A stretch of 64,000 nt of DNA, taken from positions 21,812 through 85,811 of the forward strand of contig CAADHD010000034.1 in NCBI GenBank assembly GCA_900696575.1, in the 5' to 3' direction. The first letter of the stretch is position 1. Each line of letters starts with the position of its first letter. A program made the translations under genes and the position numbers. Positions 1 to 10,700 of the stretch are shown here, one piece after another. This DNA is from an uncultured Bacteroidota bacterium. Lineage in GTDB: Bacteria > Bacteroidota > Bacteroidia > AKYH767-A > OLB10. Below the pieces are notes generated by a model. It was given only the letters and a program-made list of their open reading frames with translations, was not told the DNA's origin and did not search any database.

Positions 1-1236
1 AGTTCCTGCTTCAAATACTGAAGGTTCATTCATATCATTCCATATTCCATGAACGCCATGCTTAGTTAAGTGAACACATAAATCACTCCACCATTTTCTT
101 ACATCAGGATGGGTAAAGTCAGGAAAGTGGCAATCGCCCGGCCAAACTTTACCTCTCATTAAATCGCCATCCTGTCTGCGGCAAAACATCCCTTTTTCTA
201 CCCCTTCGAGATAAACAAAATATTCTTTGTCAATTTTTATTCCCGGATCAATGATGGTAACAATTTTAAATCCATCTTTTTCCAGATCATGAATCAATCG
301 TGCCGGGTCAGGAAAGCGCTCGCTGTCCCATGTGAAGCATCGGTATCCATGCATGTAATCAATATCGAGATGAATGACATCGCATGGAATTTTCCGGCTT
401 CTGAATTCGGAAGCTATTTCCCTGACTTTTGAATCAGGATAATAACTCCATTTACTTTGCTGGTATCCTAATGACCATAATGGCGGCATTTCGGGTTTGC
501 CTGTAAGCAACACATACTGCTCAGCAACGGTAAGCAATTCAGGACCATAAATAAAATAGTAATTCATTTCACCTCCTTCTGCCCAAAAACTTAATACCTG
601 TTGATTTTCAAATCCGAAGTCAAAAAAAGTTTGAAAAGAATTATCAAATAAAATCCCGTAGGCATTTCCTCCGGTAATACCGAAATAGAATGGAATGTTC
701 CGGTAAAGCGGATCCTGCTCTTTGGCGAAACCGTAAGTATCTGTTCCCCAGTTTAAGAACCTTCTTCCGCGCAGATTCAGATTGCTTGATTTATCACCAA
801 GCCCGTAAAAACATTCATCGTCCTGAATTTTTTTACTGCTGTAAACATAATAACCGCCATACCCTTTGTTCTGTTCAAAATGGTATCCACCGTCATCCTC
901 ACAGAGCAAATTTCCTTCTGCATCTTCAATGGTCAGTTCAAGTGTACTCTTTCTGACTTTAATTTTTATCAGACGGGTAATAATAATTTGAAATTCACCT
1001 GCATCCTTAATTTCAAAAGCTACAGGCTGCGGTTTGAACCGAGGATCAATAGCATAAGAAAAATCTTTCTGAAATAAATCGGGTGTAAAGCGAAATCTTA
1101 CAATTCGTTCAGTCAGTAAATGCACCTGCATAATCGCATTTTCTGCTGTAAACTGTATGATATTATTATTAGCACTAACCTGCTTTAACGCACCCGGATA
1201 GTCTTTAGCCGGCATTAAATGCACCTGTACATCCAT
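1..1236 (-). CDS. Glycoside hydrolase family 31 (alpha-glucosidase), C-terminus cut by window edge
   Basis: Retaining alpha-glycosidase of family GH31, which cleaves alpha-glucosidic (or alpha-xylosidic) links. The first 412 residues are present and the frame runs off the left edge without a stop. Residues about 1-230 form the beta-rich galactose-mutarotase-like N-terminal domain, followed by the start of the TIM barrel. The GH31 signature WNDMNEPS lies at 399-406, and Asp401 is the expected nucleophile. The acid/base Asp would lie beyond the edge. The start MDVQVHL follows an in-frame stop closely, and no signal peptide is seen, so the enzyme is probably cytoplasmic. It is divergent from a glycogen-synthase-like gene, which suggests turnover of storage glucan. 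The exact substrate cannot be told. Confidence 0.93.
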   Translation of the reverse strand, partial: MDVQVHLMPAKDYPGALKQVSANNNIIQFTAENAIMQVHLLTERIVRFRFTPDLFQKDFSYAIDPRFKPQPVAFEIKDAGEFQIIITRLIKIKVRKSTLELTIEDAEGNLLCEDDGGYHFEQNKGYGGYYVYSSKKIQDDECFYGLGDKSSNLNLRGRRFLNWGTDTYGFAKEQDPLYRNIPFYFGITGGNAYGILFDNSFQTFFDFGFENQQVLSFWAEGGEMNYYFIYGPELLTVAEQYVLLTGKPEMPPLWSLGYQQSKWSYYPDSKVREIASEFRSRKIPCDVIHLDIDYMHGYRCFTWDSERFPDPARLIHDLEKDGFKIVTIIDPGIKIDKEYFVYLEGVEKGMFCRRQDGDLMRGKVWPGDCHFPDFTHPDVRKWWSDLCVHLTKHGVHGIWNDMNEPSVFEAGT

Positions 1237-1359
1237 ACTTGCTTTTACTTATGGTCTGATAATTTTGTTCTGTCAATTTCAATGTTAAGAAATCTGAATA
1301 CAGAGAGAATTTTTTGTTGTAAGGGTAATTAACGGGCGCAAATATGAAGTAAATGTAAG

Positions 1360-1367
1360 TACCTTTG
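1360..1367 (+). promoter_or_regulatory. Candidate Bacteroidota -7 promoter element
   Basis: TACCTTTG matches the phylum-typical -7 consensus TAnnTTTG and lies 35 bases before the ATG of the glycosyltransferase gene at 1403. No clear -33 TTTG is seen at the usual 19-21 base spacing. The assignment rests on motif and position only. Confidence 0.45.
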
Positions 1368-1402
1368 TCCGCGATTTTTGAATTACGATTAACAACTTTT
1401 TA

Positions 1403-2716
1403 ATGAAAAATAAACCGCGTGTGCTGATGTTGGGATGGGAATTTCCTCCGGTTATTAACGGGGGCCTGGGAGTAGCCTGCCATGATTTATGTATGGCCAT
1501 GTCGGAATATGCCCGTGTTACCATGATCATTCCGAAATCAAACCCTGATTTTAAAGTCAGAAATCTGGAATTGATCGGCATTGATACCATTGATACGCGC
1601 ACACTCAAGTACATAAATCACATCAAAGAGTACAGCAAATTAGAAAATGTCCATTTTGTTGACAGCAATCTTGATCCTTACTATTCTTCTCCCGAGCCGG
1701 GTACCATTCATGGAGAAGAAATTAAAAGCAAGTACATACGCGAAGTTGAAATTGAAGGCCAGTATTTCAGCGTTTTCAGTATTGACGATTTGTATGGCGG
1801 TGATGTGATTGAAAAAGTTCAGGTGTTTGGAAAAATTGCTTCAAGAATTGCCACCAATATGGAGTTTGATGTGATCCATGCCCATGACTGGATGACCATG
1901 ATAGCCGGAATGGAAATCAAGGCAAAAACGGGTAAGCCTCTGGTCATGCATATTCATTCGCTTGAAATAGACCGCGGAGGCGCTGCCAGCAAAGGATGGG
2001 TGTATCAATTAGAGAAAAAAGGAATGGAAACAGCCGAGGTGCTTATGCCCGTCAGCCACTTTACCGCTCAGGTTATTAAAGAGCATTATCACATTCCTGA
2101 AAATAAAATATGGCCGGTGCATAACGGAATCCGCCCGGTAGAGGCTTACCGTTCCAAAAAGCCATATGACGAAAAGATGGTGCTTTTTGTAGGCCGGCTT
2201 ACCCGGCAGAAAGGCCCGGAATTTTTCCTTGAAATAGCTGCCAGAGTACTTGAAAGATATCCGGAGGTACGTTTTGTAATGGCCGGACAAGGCGATAGTT
2301 TTCAGCAACTGCTTGAAAAGAGCGCGTTTAAAAATATAGGTCATCGCTTCCATCTTACCGGATTTCTCTCCATGGACAAAGTACATCAAATGCTTTCCAT
2401 GGCCGATGTATATTGTATGCCCTCGGTTAGTGAGCCTTTTGGTTTGTCTGCCGTGGAAGCTGCCCAGTTCGGAGTACCGGTGGTTATTTCAAAACAATCA
2501 GGAGTGGCTGAGGTGCTTAAACATGCATTGAAGTTTGATTTTTGGGATATTGACCGAGCAGCACAATACATCGTTTCCCTGCTGTTTGATGAAGTGCTTT
2601 GCAAAAAGGTGGTGGAAGACACTAACAAGGATGTGGCAAACATTAACTGGGATAACTCAGCTCAGAAGGTTATTGAAGGTTATGCTCATTTTTATCTCTA
2701 CAACAAGGAAGAATAA
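1403..2716 (+). CDS. Glycogen-synthase-like glycosyltransferase (GT4/GT5, GT-B fold)
   Basis: A 437-residue retaining glycosyltransferase that probably adds glucose from a nucleotide sugar to an alpha-glucan. The N-terminal domain opens with LGWEFPPVINGGLG (residues 10-23), the glycine-rich acceptor/donor loop of starch and glycogen synthases. The C-terminal GT-B domain carries VGRLTRQKG with Arg265 and Lys270, which bind the donor diphosphate, and the EX7E motif Glu344-Glu352 (SEPFGLSAVEA). It is shorter than classical GlgA (about 480 residues) and could also be read as a generic GT4 enzyme. The divergent GH31 glucosidase next door fits a glucan synthesis and breakdown pair; this is inferred. 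The ATG follows a TAnnTTTG element by 35 bases. Confidence 0.85.
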   Translation: MKNKPRVLMLGWEFPPVINGGLGVACHDLCMAMSEYARVTMIIPKSNPDFKVRNLELIGIDTIDTRTLKYINHIKEYSKLENVHFVDSNLDPYYSSPEPGTIHGEEIKSKYIREVEIEGQYFSVFSIDDLYGGDVIEKVQVFGKIASRIATNMEFDVIHAHDWMTMIAGMEIKAKTGKPLVMHIHSLEIDRGGAASKGWVYQLEKKGMETAEVLMPVSHFTAQVIKEHYHIPENKIWPVHNGIRPVEAYRSKKPYDEKMVLFVGRLTRQKGPEFFLEIAARVLERYPEVRFVMAGQGDSFQQLLEKSAFKNIGHRFHLTGFLSMDKVHQMLSMADVYCMPSVSEPFGLSAVEAAQFGVPVVISKQSGVAEVLKHALKFDFWDIDRAAQYIVSLLFDEVLCKKVVEDTNKDVANINWDNSAQKVIEGYAHFYLYNKEE

Positions 2717-2790
2717 GTTTCTTGCGTCTGATTCCGGTTTTATTTATTTAAATTTAACAAGACTTCCCAAAGCCGGCTGAGAGAATAAAA

Positions 2791-4713
2791 TCAAATTGCA
2801 TAGTCAACAAAATACATATCAATCTCACCTTTGTTCTTTGCTTTTACTTTTCCGCGATGCGTACAGGCAAATTTGTTTTTCACCAATTCAAAAGTAGCCC
2901 CGCTTATATTCACTCTTCCTACTTCGCCTGATGATTCCATTCGTGAAGCAGTGTTAACCGTATCGCCCCAGATATCATAAGCAAATTTTTTTGTTCCAAC
3001 TACTCCGGCTACTACAGGTCCGGTGTGTATTCCACATCGTAGTTCAAAATAGGGTTTTCCCTGGCTGATTCGATGCTGCTTGTTCTTCTCAATAAAATCA
3101 ACCATCGCCAAACCGGCAGAAACTATGTCAATCGGATGTGTATTACTGGCTGCAGGCAATCCTCCGGCACACATATAAGCATCGCCTATGGTTTTAATTT
3201 TTTCAAGTTTATGTGAAGTAATGATTTTATCAAACTCACTGTAGCAATAGTTAATTTCTGCCACTAACTCTTCGGGTGATAAAATTTCGCTGGCTTGTGT
3301 AAAATTCTTGAAGTCTGTAAAAAGAACACTTACCGAATCAAAACTCTTTGCTTTGGCTGAACCGGTAGCTTTTAATTCTTCGGCAGTTTCTTCCGGCAGA
3401 ATATTCAGCAGTAACTCATCACTGCGTTTCTTTTCTTTTGATATACGGTTGCGCTGCATGAAAAATATGCCTGCAAAAACCATCACAACAGTAAAGCCGC
3501 CAATGAATCCGTTTCTGACTAACTTCTGCTTTTGAATGATTTGTTCTTTGATTTCCTGATCTTTAGTCAACAGGTTAATCTGCGATTCTTTCTTTTCAAT
3601 TTCGTAGTTGAAAGAAAGGGTTCCGAGTTTCTTATCGGTGTCAATGTTGTAAATCGTGTCTTTCAGGGCAATCAATAATGATTGGTATTTGAAAGCATTT
3701 CCGAAATCTTTTAACTCGGAATATGCTAAAGCCATTCCCTGATAAATATCTTTTAACTGATACGTGGCATTGGTTTCCGAAGCCAGATCACGTGCTTTTA
3801 TGTAGTTCTCCAAAGATTTTTTTACATCGCCTTTCTTCTCCAATGTCTGTGCAATACCAAGATAAATCAGTGCCATGTCGTTTTTAGACTCAAGCTTGGT
3901 AGCGGCCTCTAAAGCTTCTTCGTGGTATTTAATTGCATCGTCATAGCGTCCCATTTCAGCATACACCTTTCCGATGTTATTTAAACTGTATGGAGTATTT
4001 TCTGAACCTGCAAATGCCCGAACGGATTGATTGAAAAAATCAAGTGCCCTTTCATAATTCTTTTTCTCAAAATAAATTTCTCCAAGGTTAACGGTTACCA
4101 TTCCAATGGCTTCCTTGTCTTCAATAGCAATGCATAACGGAAGCGCACGTTCATAATACTCAAGCGCGCGCTGGTGGGTAGCCGGTTTGTTGAAATAAAC
4201 CGCTCCTATGTTAATCAGTGCAGTAACAATCCGAAGCGTATCCTTTATTTCCTCAGCCGGTTTTAAAGATTTCAGATAATACTCCAAAGCCTTTGCATCA
4301 TCACCCTGATTAAAGTAGATAGCACCCATATTACTCAGGATATTTGCTACTCCTGCCTTATCATTTATGGATTCATAAATGGACAAGGAGTTCTGCCAGT
4401 TATTTAATGTTTCGACATACTTGCTTTGGTTGTAATATGCAATTCCCAAGTTTTTATAAGCAAGCGCTCTTCCTTTCTTAAATTGAATACGAGATGATAT
4501 TTCCAAAGCTTCATTGGCAATCTGAATTGCCTTATCAGGGTCAGAGCTGAAATAAAATTTACTCAGCGCTAACATTTCATTTACTTTAGCAGAATCGTTA
4601 GTGGCTTTATGAATGAGTTGCTGAATGCTGTCAGAGAAATTATTACTGGACAAGCTACTGACCGTACCAATTAATACAGCCAAAAAACTAAAAGCAATCC
4701 TGCTAAAATTCAT
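2791..4713 (-). CDS. Membrane-bound class III adenylyl cyclase with TPR sensor domain
   Basis: A 640-residue protein predicted to make cAMP. It has a signal peptide or N-terminal anchor (residues 1-21), seven or more TPR-like repeats (about 43-340), a short coiled stretch (365-398), one membrane segment (402-421) and a cytoplasmic class III cyclase domain (about 445-640). The catalytic set is complete: metal-binding Asp467 (LFTDFKN) and Asp511 (TIGDAYM), adenine-selecting Lys507 and Asp580 (AYDIWGD), and transition-state Asn587 and Arg591 (NTASRMES). Lys and Asp at the base-selecting positions point to ATP rather than GTP. The TPR part should sit in the periplasm and sense a protein or peptide partner. 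No cAMP receptor gene is seen in the window. Confidence 0.9.
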   Translation of the reverse strand: MNFSRIAFSFLAVLIGTVSSLSSNNFSDSIQQLIHKATNDSAKVNEMLALSKFYFSSDPDKAIQIANEALEISSRIQFKKGRALAYKNLGIAYYNQSKYVETLNNWQNSLSIYESINDKAGVANILSNMGAIYFNQGDDAKALEYYLKSLKPAEEIKDTLRIVTALINIGAVYFNKPATHQRALEYYERALPLCIAIEDKEAIGMVTVNLGEIYFEKKNYERALDFFNQSVRAFAGSENTPYSLNNIGKVYAEMGRYDDAIKYHEEALEAATKLESKNDMALIYLGIAQTLEKKGDVKKSLENYIKARDLASETNATYQLKDIYQGMALAYSELKDFGNAFKYQSLLIALKDTIYNIDTDKKLGTLSFNYEIEKKESQINLLTKDQEIKEQIIQKQKLVRNGFIGGFTVVMVFAGIFFMQRNRISKEKKRSDELLLNILPEETAEELKATGSAKAKSFDSVSVLFTDFKNFTQASEILSPEELVAEINYCYSEFDKIITSHKLEKIKTIGDAYMCAGGLPAASNTHPIDIVSAGLAMVDFIEKNKQHRISQGKPYFELRCGIHTGPVVAGVVGTKKFAYDIWGDTVNTASRMESSGEVGRVNISGATFELVKNKFACTHRGKVKAKNKGEIDMYFVDYAI

Positions 4714-4750
4714 ATCCTGATGGGCGAAAATAGCTTTTTCTCTATTTCAG

Positions 4751-4775
4751 AAAAAAAAAGGGAGCCTCTGCTCCC
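4751..4775 (-). terminator. Rho-independent terminator of the giant T9SS protein gene
   Basis: A perfect 6-bp stem (GGGAGC/GCTCCC, 4760-4775) with a 4-base loop is followed on the minus strand by nine T residues (4759 down to 4751). It sits 22 bases past the stop codon at 4798, so it ends the leftward transcript of the 1991-residue gene before the cyclase gene. Confidence 0.85.
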
Positions 4776-4797
4776 TGAAATATATTTCACTGTTGAT

Positions 4798-7700
4798 TTA
4801 TCTAACGACTACCAACCTTGCCGTTACCGATTCGCCATTATTGCTGAGCTTTATCAGATAAATACCCGGTGTGAGTTCTGAAGTATTAAGTTCTACTGAT
4901 TCATAACCCGGCCATTCACCGTAAAACAGACCGGCAATTCTTCTTCCTTGTAAATCAAACAATGCAATTTCTGTTTGGCCGGAAAACTCCGTAGGGAATG
5001 TTAAAACAGCATACTCGTCAGATGGATTAGGATGAACGGATAGATGAAGCATATTGTTTGTTAACTCCTCAGGTTCATTCTCTATAAGCCTTAAGCCGGA
5101 TGAACTGTTAGAAAAACCGACAAAAATTCGGCATTGCTCAAACGCTGCAATGATGTTACAAACCGCAGTATTGATTTGAGACAACGTAGGACTGCTTCCG
5201 CTGTAGGTGCATCCCAGAGCAGCATTGGCCAGGTTGAGCAGATCAGTGATACGATTATTTACACCGAGATAATTAACCACAGCCGAAGGAATGTTTTTAA
5301 CTTGTTTGGTACCGGTTACTGCTGTACCATTTACACAGGAGGAGGCAGCATAAGTTGTAATGTAAGTGCCGGTTATTCTCACATTACCTAATGATGGATT
5401 TAACCGGATGGCTAATGATAAGGCTATGGTTTGGCCCAATAAGTTATTCTTGAACTTACCGTTCTGAAGATAGGAAGTACCGGTTGCCTGAGCACATGTT
5501 TTATTTCCAGATGGCAATGCCGCCACAGTACCTCCGGCCGGAAGTTTTGATTGAAGGCAGGATGATTCAGTAGTTCCAAAAGTTATTGTTCGAGTACCTG
5601 CACCCGTAACCAGAGGGGTCGTTAGCAAGGTTGGCAACAGGCTGCAGCTTGTTCCCATTCCACAAGAAGAAGAACCGGGATTTCCCCAGAAACCCTGCGA
5701 GTAGGCACAGTATTCTTCGCAACGGTTACCGAAGGAAACCGTACAGGTGCTGTTGGGACCTGTACCTACAACTAAAGTAAATGTACCGGTTGTGCCGCTG
5801 TTTCCGGCTTTGTAAGTAATGGAAGAAGTTCCCTGCCCTGAAGTAATCTGCCAGCCGGTTCCTGTTACACTCCAACTGTAACTTGCTGCATTACCGCTTA
5901 CTGATGCGGTAAGGGTATTATTACCTAAACCACAAACCGGAAGCAGACTTGGTTCAGTAAGGGTACATGATGCAGAAGGAAGTACCGTAAGAGTTCCGCT
6001 TAAATAATTTACAGTGTAATTAGCAGGAGAATTAAGAACCAGATTACCCGGAACGATAGAATAAGTGCCTGGTCCCGGGTTGCCGGTAACAAGATTATTC
6101 ATGTTATCATAGATGAAGTATGATGGGCCGCTTTCAATAATAGAAGCATCATCATCGTACCAGTACCCGGTTATATTAGAAGTAAAGGCAAGTGATTGTC
6201 CTTCCGTAATTGTAAGATTATTGGCAGTAACAGTTAGCTGTGCAGGCAGAATGGTTAAATCTCCAAGTTCGTATGAAATGTCGAAGTTGTTTGACATAAA
6301 TGCTGCCGGAACAATAGCCCATGTACCCACTGTAGTACCGGTAACCATATTAATCGGAAGGAAAGATGACAATACATCGCCCGGAGGCGCATTAGCATCC
6401 TCTTCATCAATAATGACAATGACATTATCATTACTTGATCCTTCAGTTGTTGAGCTATTCACAATTGGGCTGCCGTTTACAAGAACACGACCGTTAACTA
6501 TGGCATTTCCGTTAACTAATGCCCGTGCATTTACCAATGCTCGTGCATTTACCAGCACACGGGCACTTACCAAAGGTGCCTCGCTGGGATTGTCTTCATA
6601 ATTAAAAACAGAAGCAACTGCAACATCTACCAATTCCGCCTCACCTATCTGATAATTGCCATTCACAAGTACACGTGCATTGACAAGTACACGTGCATTG
6701 ACCAATGCTCTGGCGCTGGTAAGAGCGGCCATGTTGGCAAGATCAGAATTTACAAGCGCTCTGCCATTGACAAGAACCCGTGCATCAACCATTGCTATTT
6801 CATTGGCAATATCATTTTCATAGGCTGATTGTAATGAAGAAAGATATGCAGGCTGATCAGCAATTTCAATGTTACTATCATCATAGATATAATCATATTG
6901 AATACCTTCCATTTTATCGCCATAGGTAAATGTTGCATTCTGCGGTTTAATAACCAACGGCATTTTTTCTATAGTCAGCAATCCGTTTATCAATGTGTAA
7001 TTGAATAATTCGGTTTGCCCGATATCGGGAGGTAACATGGTTGGCTGTATAAAATAGATACCTGCATTGCTTGAACTGGTAGCCGGGGTGTTAAAACCCA
7101 TCGGCACCAAACCTAACTGTGCAAGTGTAAAGCCTGCGGCAGCAAAATCAACTCCGTCAACAGTTACGGTTGCAGTAAAGACAGGAAGTTTTTCACCGAA
7201 TTTTTTTGTTTTATTATCTGCCGTAATAACTACCTCTTTCTTTATGGGCGAGAAGAAGTAAAGCACATTGGAACATCCGCCATCATCGCCACCGGGAGTA
7301 ATGGAAGGAGTGCATACTCTTATGGGAGGATTACCTGTAAACGATGAAATTAAAGCCGACAAATGGTTCCCGTCAATAAATGTAGTTGGCAAGGTATCTT
7401 CCCTGAAAATAATTCTTGATTGGGTAGTGATGAAATCAGCAGTAACGGTTAAGGTGAAAGGCACGGTACCCGGAGTTATCCCCGGAGGAACATCCAAAGA
7501 AATCAAAACAGGGGTTGGTGCAGCCATAGTACGCAAGGCCGCATCGGCATCGGCTAATCCGTTTCCGGAGAGTACATCAAACCCGGGAGTGTACATTTCA
7601 ACGGAGGTAGAATTCAGAATAGATTTTATTTGTGCCGGTGAAAGTCCATCGGAATAAAATTTCTGTTTTGCACTTTGCAATAAAGCTCCAATACCGGCAA

Positions 7701-10700
7701 CATGAGGTGCAGCAGCAGAGGTTCCGAAAAAATTGGGAAACGCATCCCCATCAATATTGGGCCCGCCAAGGTCAACGGTAGTGTTAACTCCATTGGGTCC
7801 GCATAAATCAGGTTTGGGTCTTACCACACCATTTGTCATTGTACCTCCAAGGGATGAAAATGATTCACTAACAGGAGGGGAAACTCCGTATGCTGGTGTA
7901 TTGGAATATCTGACAGCCCCGGTAGTAATAGCTCCTGAAGCATTAGCCTGTCCTACAATTGTTGAATTACCTTGATTGAATTCATTTATCACAAAACCGT
8001 TGGCGGGAACCCGGAAGACCACATATTTAAATTGAACATTTGTACCGGTTCCCGATTCGCGGGTAATGAGGATATTGGTAGATGTATTTTGAGTTACCGT
8101 AAAAGGTAATACTTCAAACGGATCTCCTCCAATGTTGTAACGGTTAAAACCGAATAAGGTAATGCCGTTATCATAGGTAAGATAAATATCCAGGTCATTG
8201 GCCGTTCCAACAGGCTGAGCTTCTATGCTGTAAAAATCGTCTTGCCATTGCAATACTAACAGATAGCTTCCCGGGGTAAGCGAAACATTTTGAAAACGGT
8301 CTCCACCGCCAAAATCATGAGCAGTACCGATAATGCTGCCGGGTGCTGCAGTAGGGTTGTAAACTCCGGTGTATGATTTGTCTCCAAAATTACCGGCTGA
8401 AGTAAAGTAAGCAGAGCCTAATGCAACAACATCCTCTACTGCTTTGGCAATCATTCCATCAGTAAAAAAAGGTTCGGTAATGTAGGTTACATCATCACAA
8501 ATGATACTGCAACCGGCCTGTTGCAATTCGCGGATTCCCTGGGCCATATTTCCCGCACTGATAAAACCGGTGCGAAAGGCCAGTTCGGCTTTTGGCGCTA
8601 CGTCATGAATTATCTGAAGCATGGCACGACCTTCATCGTTTTGAATTCCATAAGGATAATCCTGCAGAACATGGACAGGTGTATTATTTCCATTCGGATT
8701 GCCGATACCCGGCAAATCGCCATTTACAACATTGGTCTGTGCCGGATTTCCGATAATGGTGTTAAAACTATTGGAAAGTACTCCTGCTTTAGTACCTTCT
8801 CCATATACTTTAAAGCCGTTTCTTGCTATATCCGATTTCTGTGCAGCATCTCCCTGCGAATTTGCAACCCCGGATGCAACCAGCGGAGGAAATACAGGCC
8901 TTACATAATTGATTAAATTGATACCGGTAGTCAGGTTCAGATTATTCAGATTCTGAAGCTGGTTAATATCAATCTGCGTAGTTATAATTCTGTTTCCGGT
9001 TCCATTATCAATAAATACAGTACAGTTAAAAGGGGGGCTTGTAATGATACCCAACAGTTGCTGATAAAACCCTTCATTATAGATGATTTCAACGAACACT
9101 AACCCGTTATCAATTCTGAAAACATCTTCGTTGGGATTTGAACCCTGATAATTGAAATAAAGCGATGTTAACTCTGCCCCGATTATTTTATCAGATTTAC
9201 CACCATCCGGAGGGGGATATCCCGGAAAAATACATGGATCGAAAGTCACTTCTGCAGTATCGCTTGCCGAACAGCCTGTTGAATTTACGGTAACGGTCAA
9301 TGTAAATGTGCCAAATTGATTAACAGTAGGTGTGGCTGTTCCGGCTCCGGAGAATATGTTTCCGCCATTAGAAGGAAACCATGAATAAGTTACTCCGGTT
9401 GATGGTATGCTTGATCCATTTAACTGAACGGTAGGCGTAGAGCAATCCATTTGTAAATCGGGGCCGGCATTTACCGTAGGTAATGAATGAACCGTTACGG
9501 TTACCGAAGAAGTGGCCGTGCAATTACCTGAAGTAACAGTAACGGTGTAGATGAAAGTGCCCGATGTATTCAGTGTAACTGTAGGGTTAGCAATGTTAGC
9601 ATCACTTAAGCCGGTGGCAGGCGACCAACTGTAGGTATTTCCTGAAACGGGAGCAACCCCAAGTTGTGCTGTTCCACCTGAACAAAAGCTCACATTGTTT
9701 CCTGCATTGGCTGATGGCGGTGTGCACTCATTAAACGGAAAATACTGAAGCGTAGCTCCTGAATTGATATAAACCTGGGTTCTGCTGAAAAATGCTCCTT
9801 TTAACAAACTGGAACCAGTTCCCGATCCGATATTAATGGCCGCTTTGGTAGCATATATGGTTCCCAGGAATTTAACACTGCCGCTTCCGCCTGATGAGCC
9901 ATTCAAAATAGTAAATGAACTTTTGCCATTAGATGATGTTGAACCACTGCCCTGCACTTCGTAATAAATACGGGTTTCACTTCCGCCATTTATCATTGAT
10001 GCATTCAGCTTACCCATGAGTGCATCACCATGAACATAAACTTTAAATACCCCCGTTGGCTGATTCTGAAAATTGTAAACAAAATTTACATTACCGCTGT
10101 TGCAAATTGCTTTAAAAACATAAACACCCGGACCATTAAATGTGAGTGTTTTACTACTACCAAGACTAACGGTTCCATAACTTCCGGGGGTAATAGTAGT
10201 ATTATTGGATATGGTTCCAGTACCGGCAGCCGGAAATACTGCAGGTGTTGGTAAAGCAGGAAGAACAGGCAAAGAAGGGGTGGAATAGGTAACCCCATTG
10301 GAAGGAACAGGACCAGAATATGTTCCTGAGGTGATGACAGGTCCTGCTACCGTGCCGCCTCCTATTACTATGTTGCCTTTAACTTTAATGGAACCTGATA
10401 AGGTTTGATTCGTTCCTGCCGAAAAAATGGTGCCTGTAAGATTGGAAGTATTGGCTGCTGTAATCTGACCGTTTACTGAATTACTGTTGGCTAGTATTAC
10501 TTTTCCGTTACTATGAATGTTTGAAGAAATGGTTGCCGTGCCTAAGCTTTTTACAATAGCATAACTTCCGACAGAGCCATTCTGAAGATTCGTAGAAGAG
10601 CACATAAACACACCATATCCCGGTGAAGCAGGGGCTGTTGATCCCGACCCACCATTGCCCGAAAACAAAAGAAAATCTTTAATAGAAAGATTTTGACTGA

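Noticed and set aside
7067..8916. Open plus-strand frames inside the giant minus-strand gene
   Set aside because: They lie wholly within the strongly supported 1991-residue reading frame, give low-complexity products rich in Ser, Pro and Thr, and show no family likeness.
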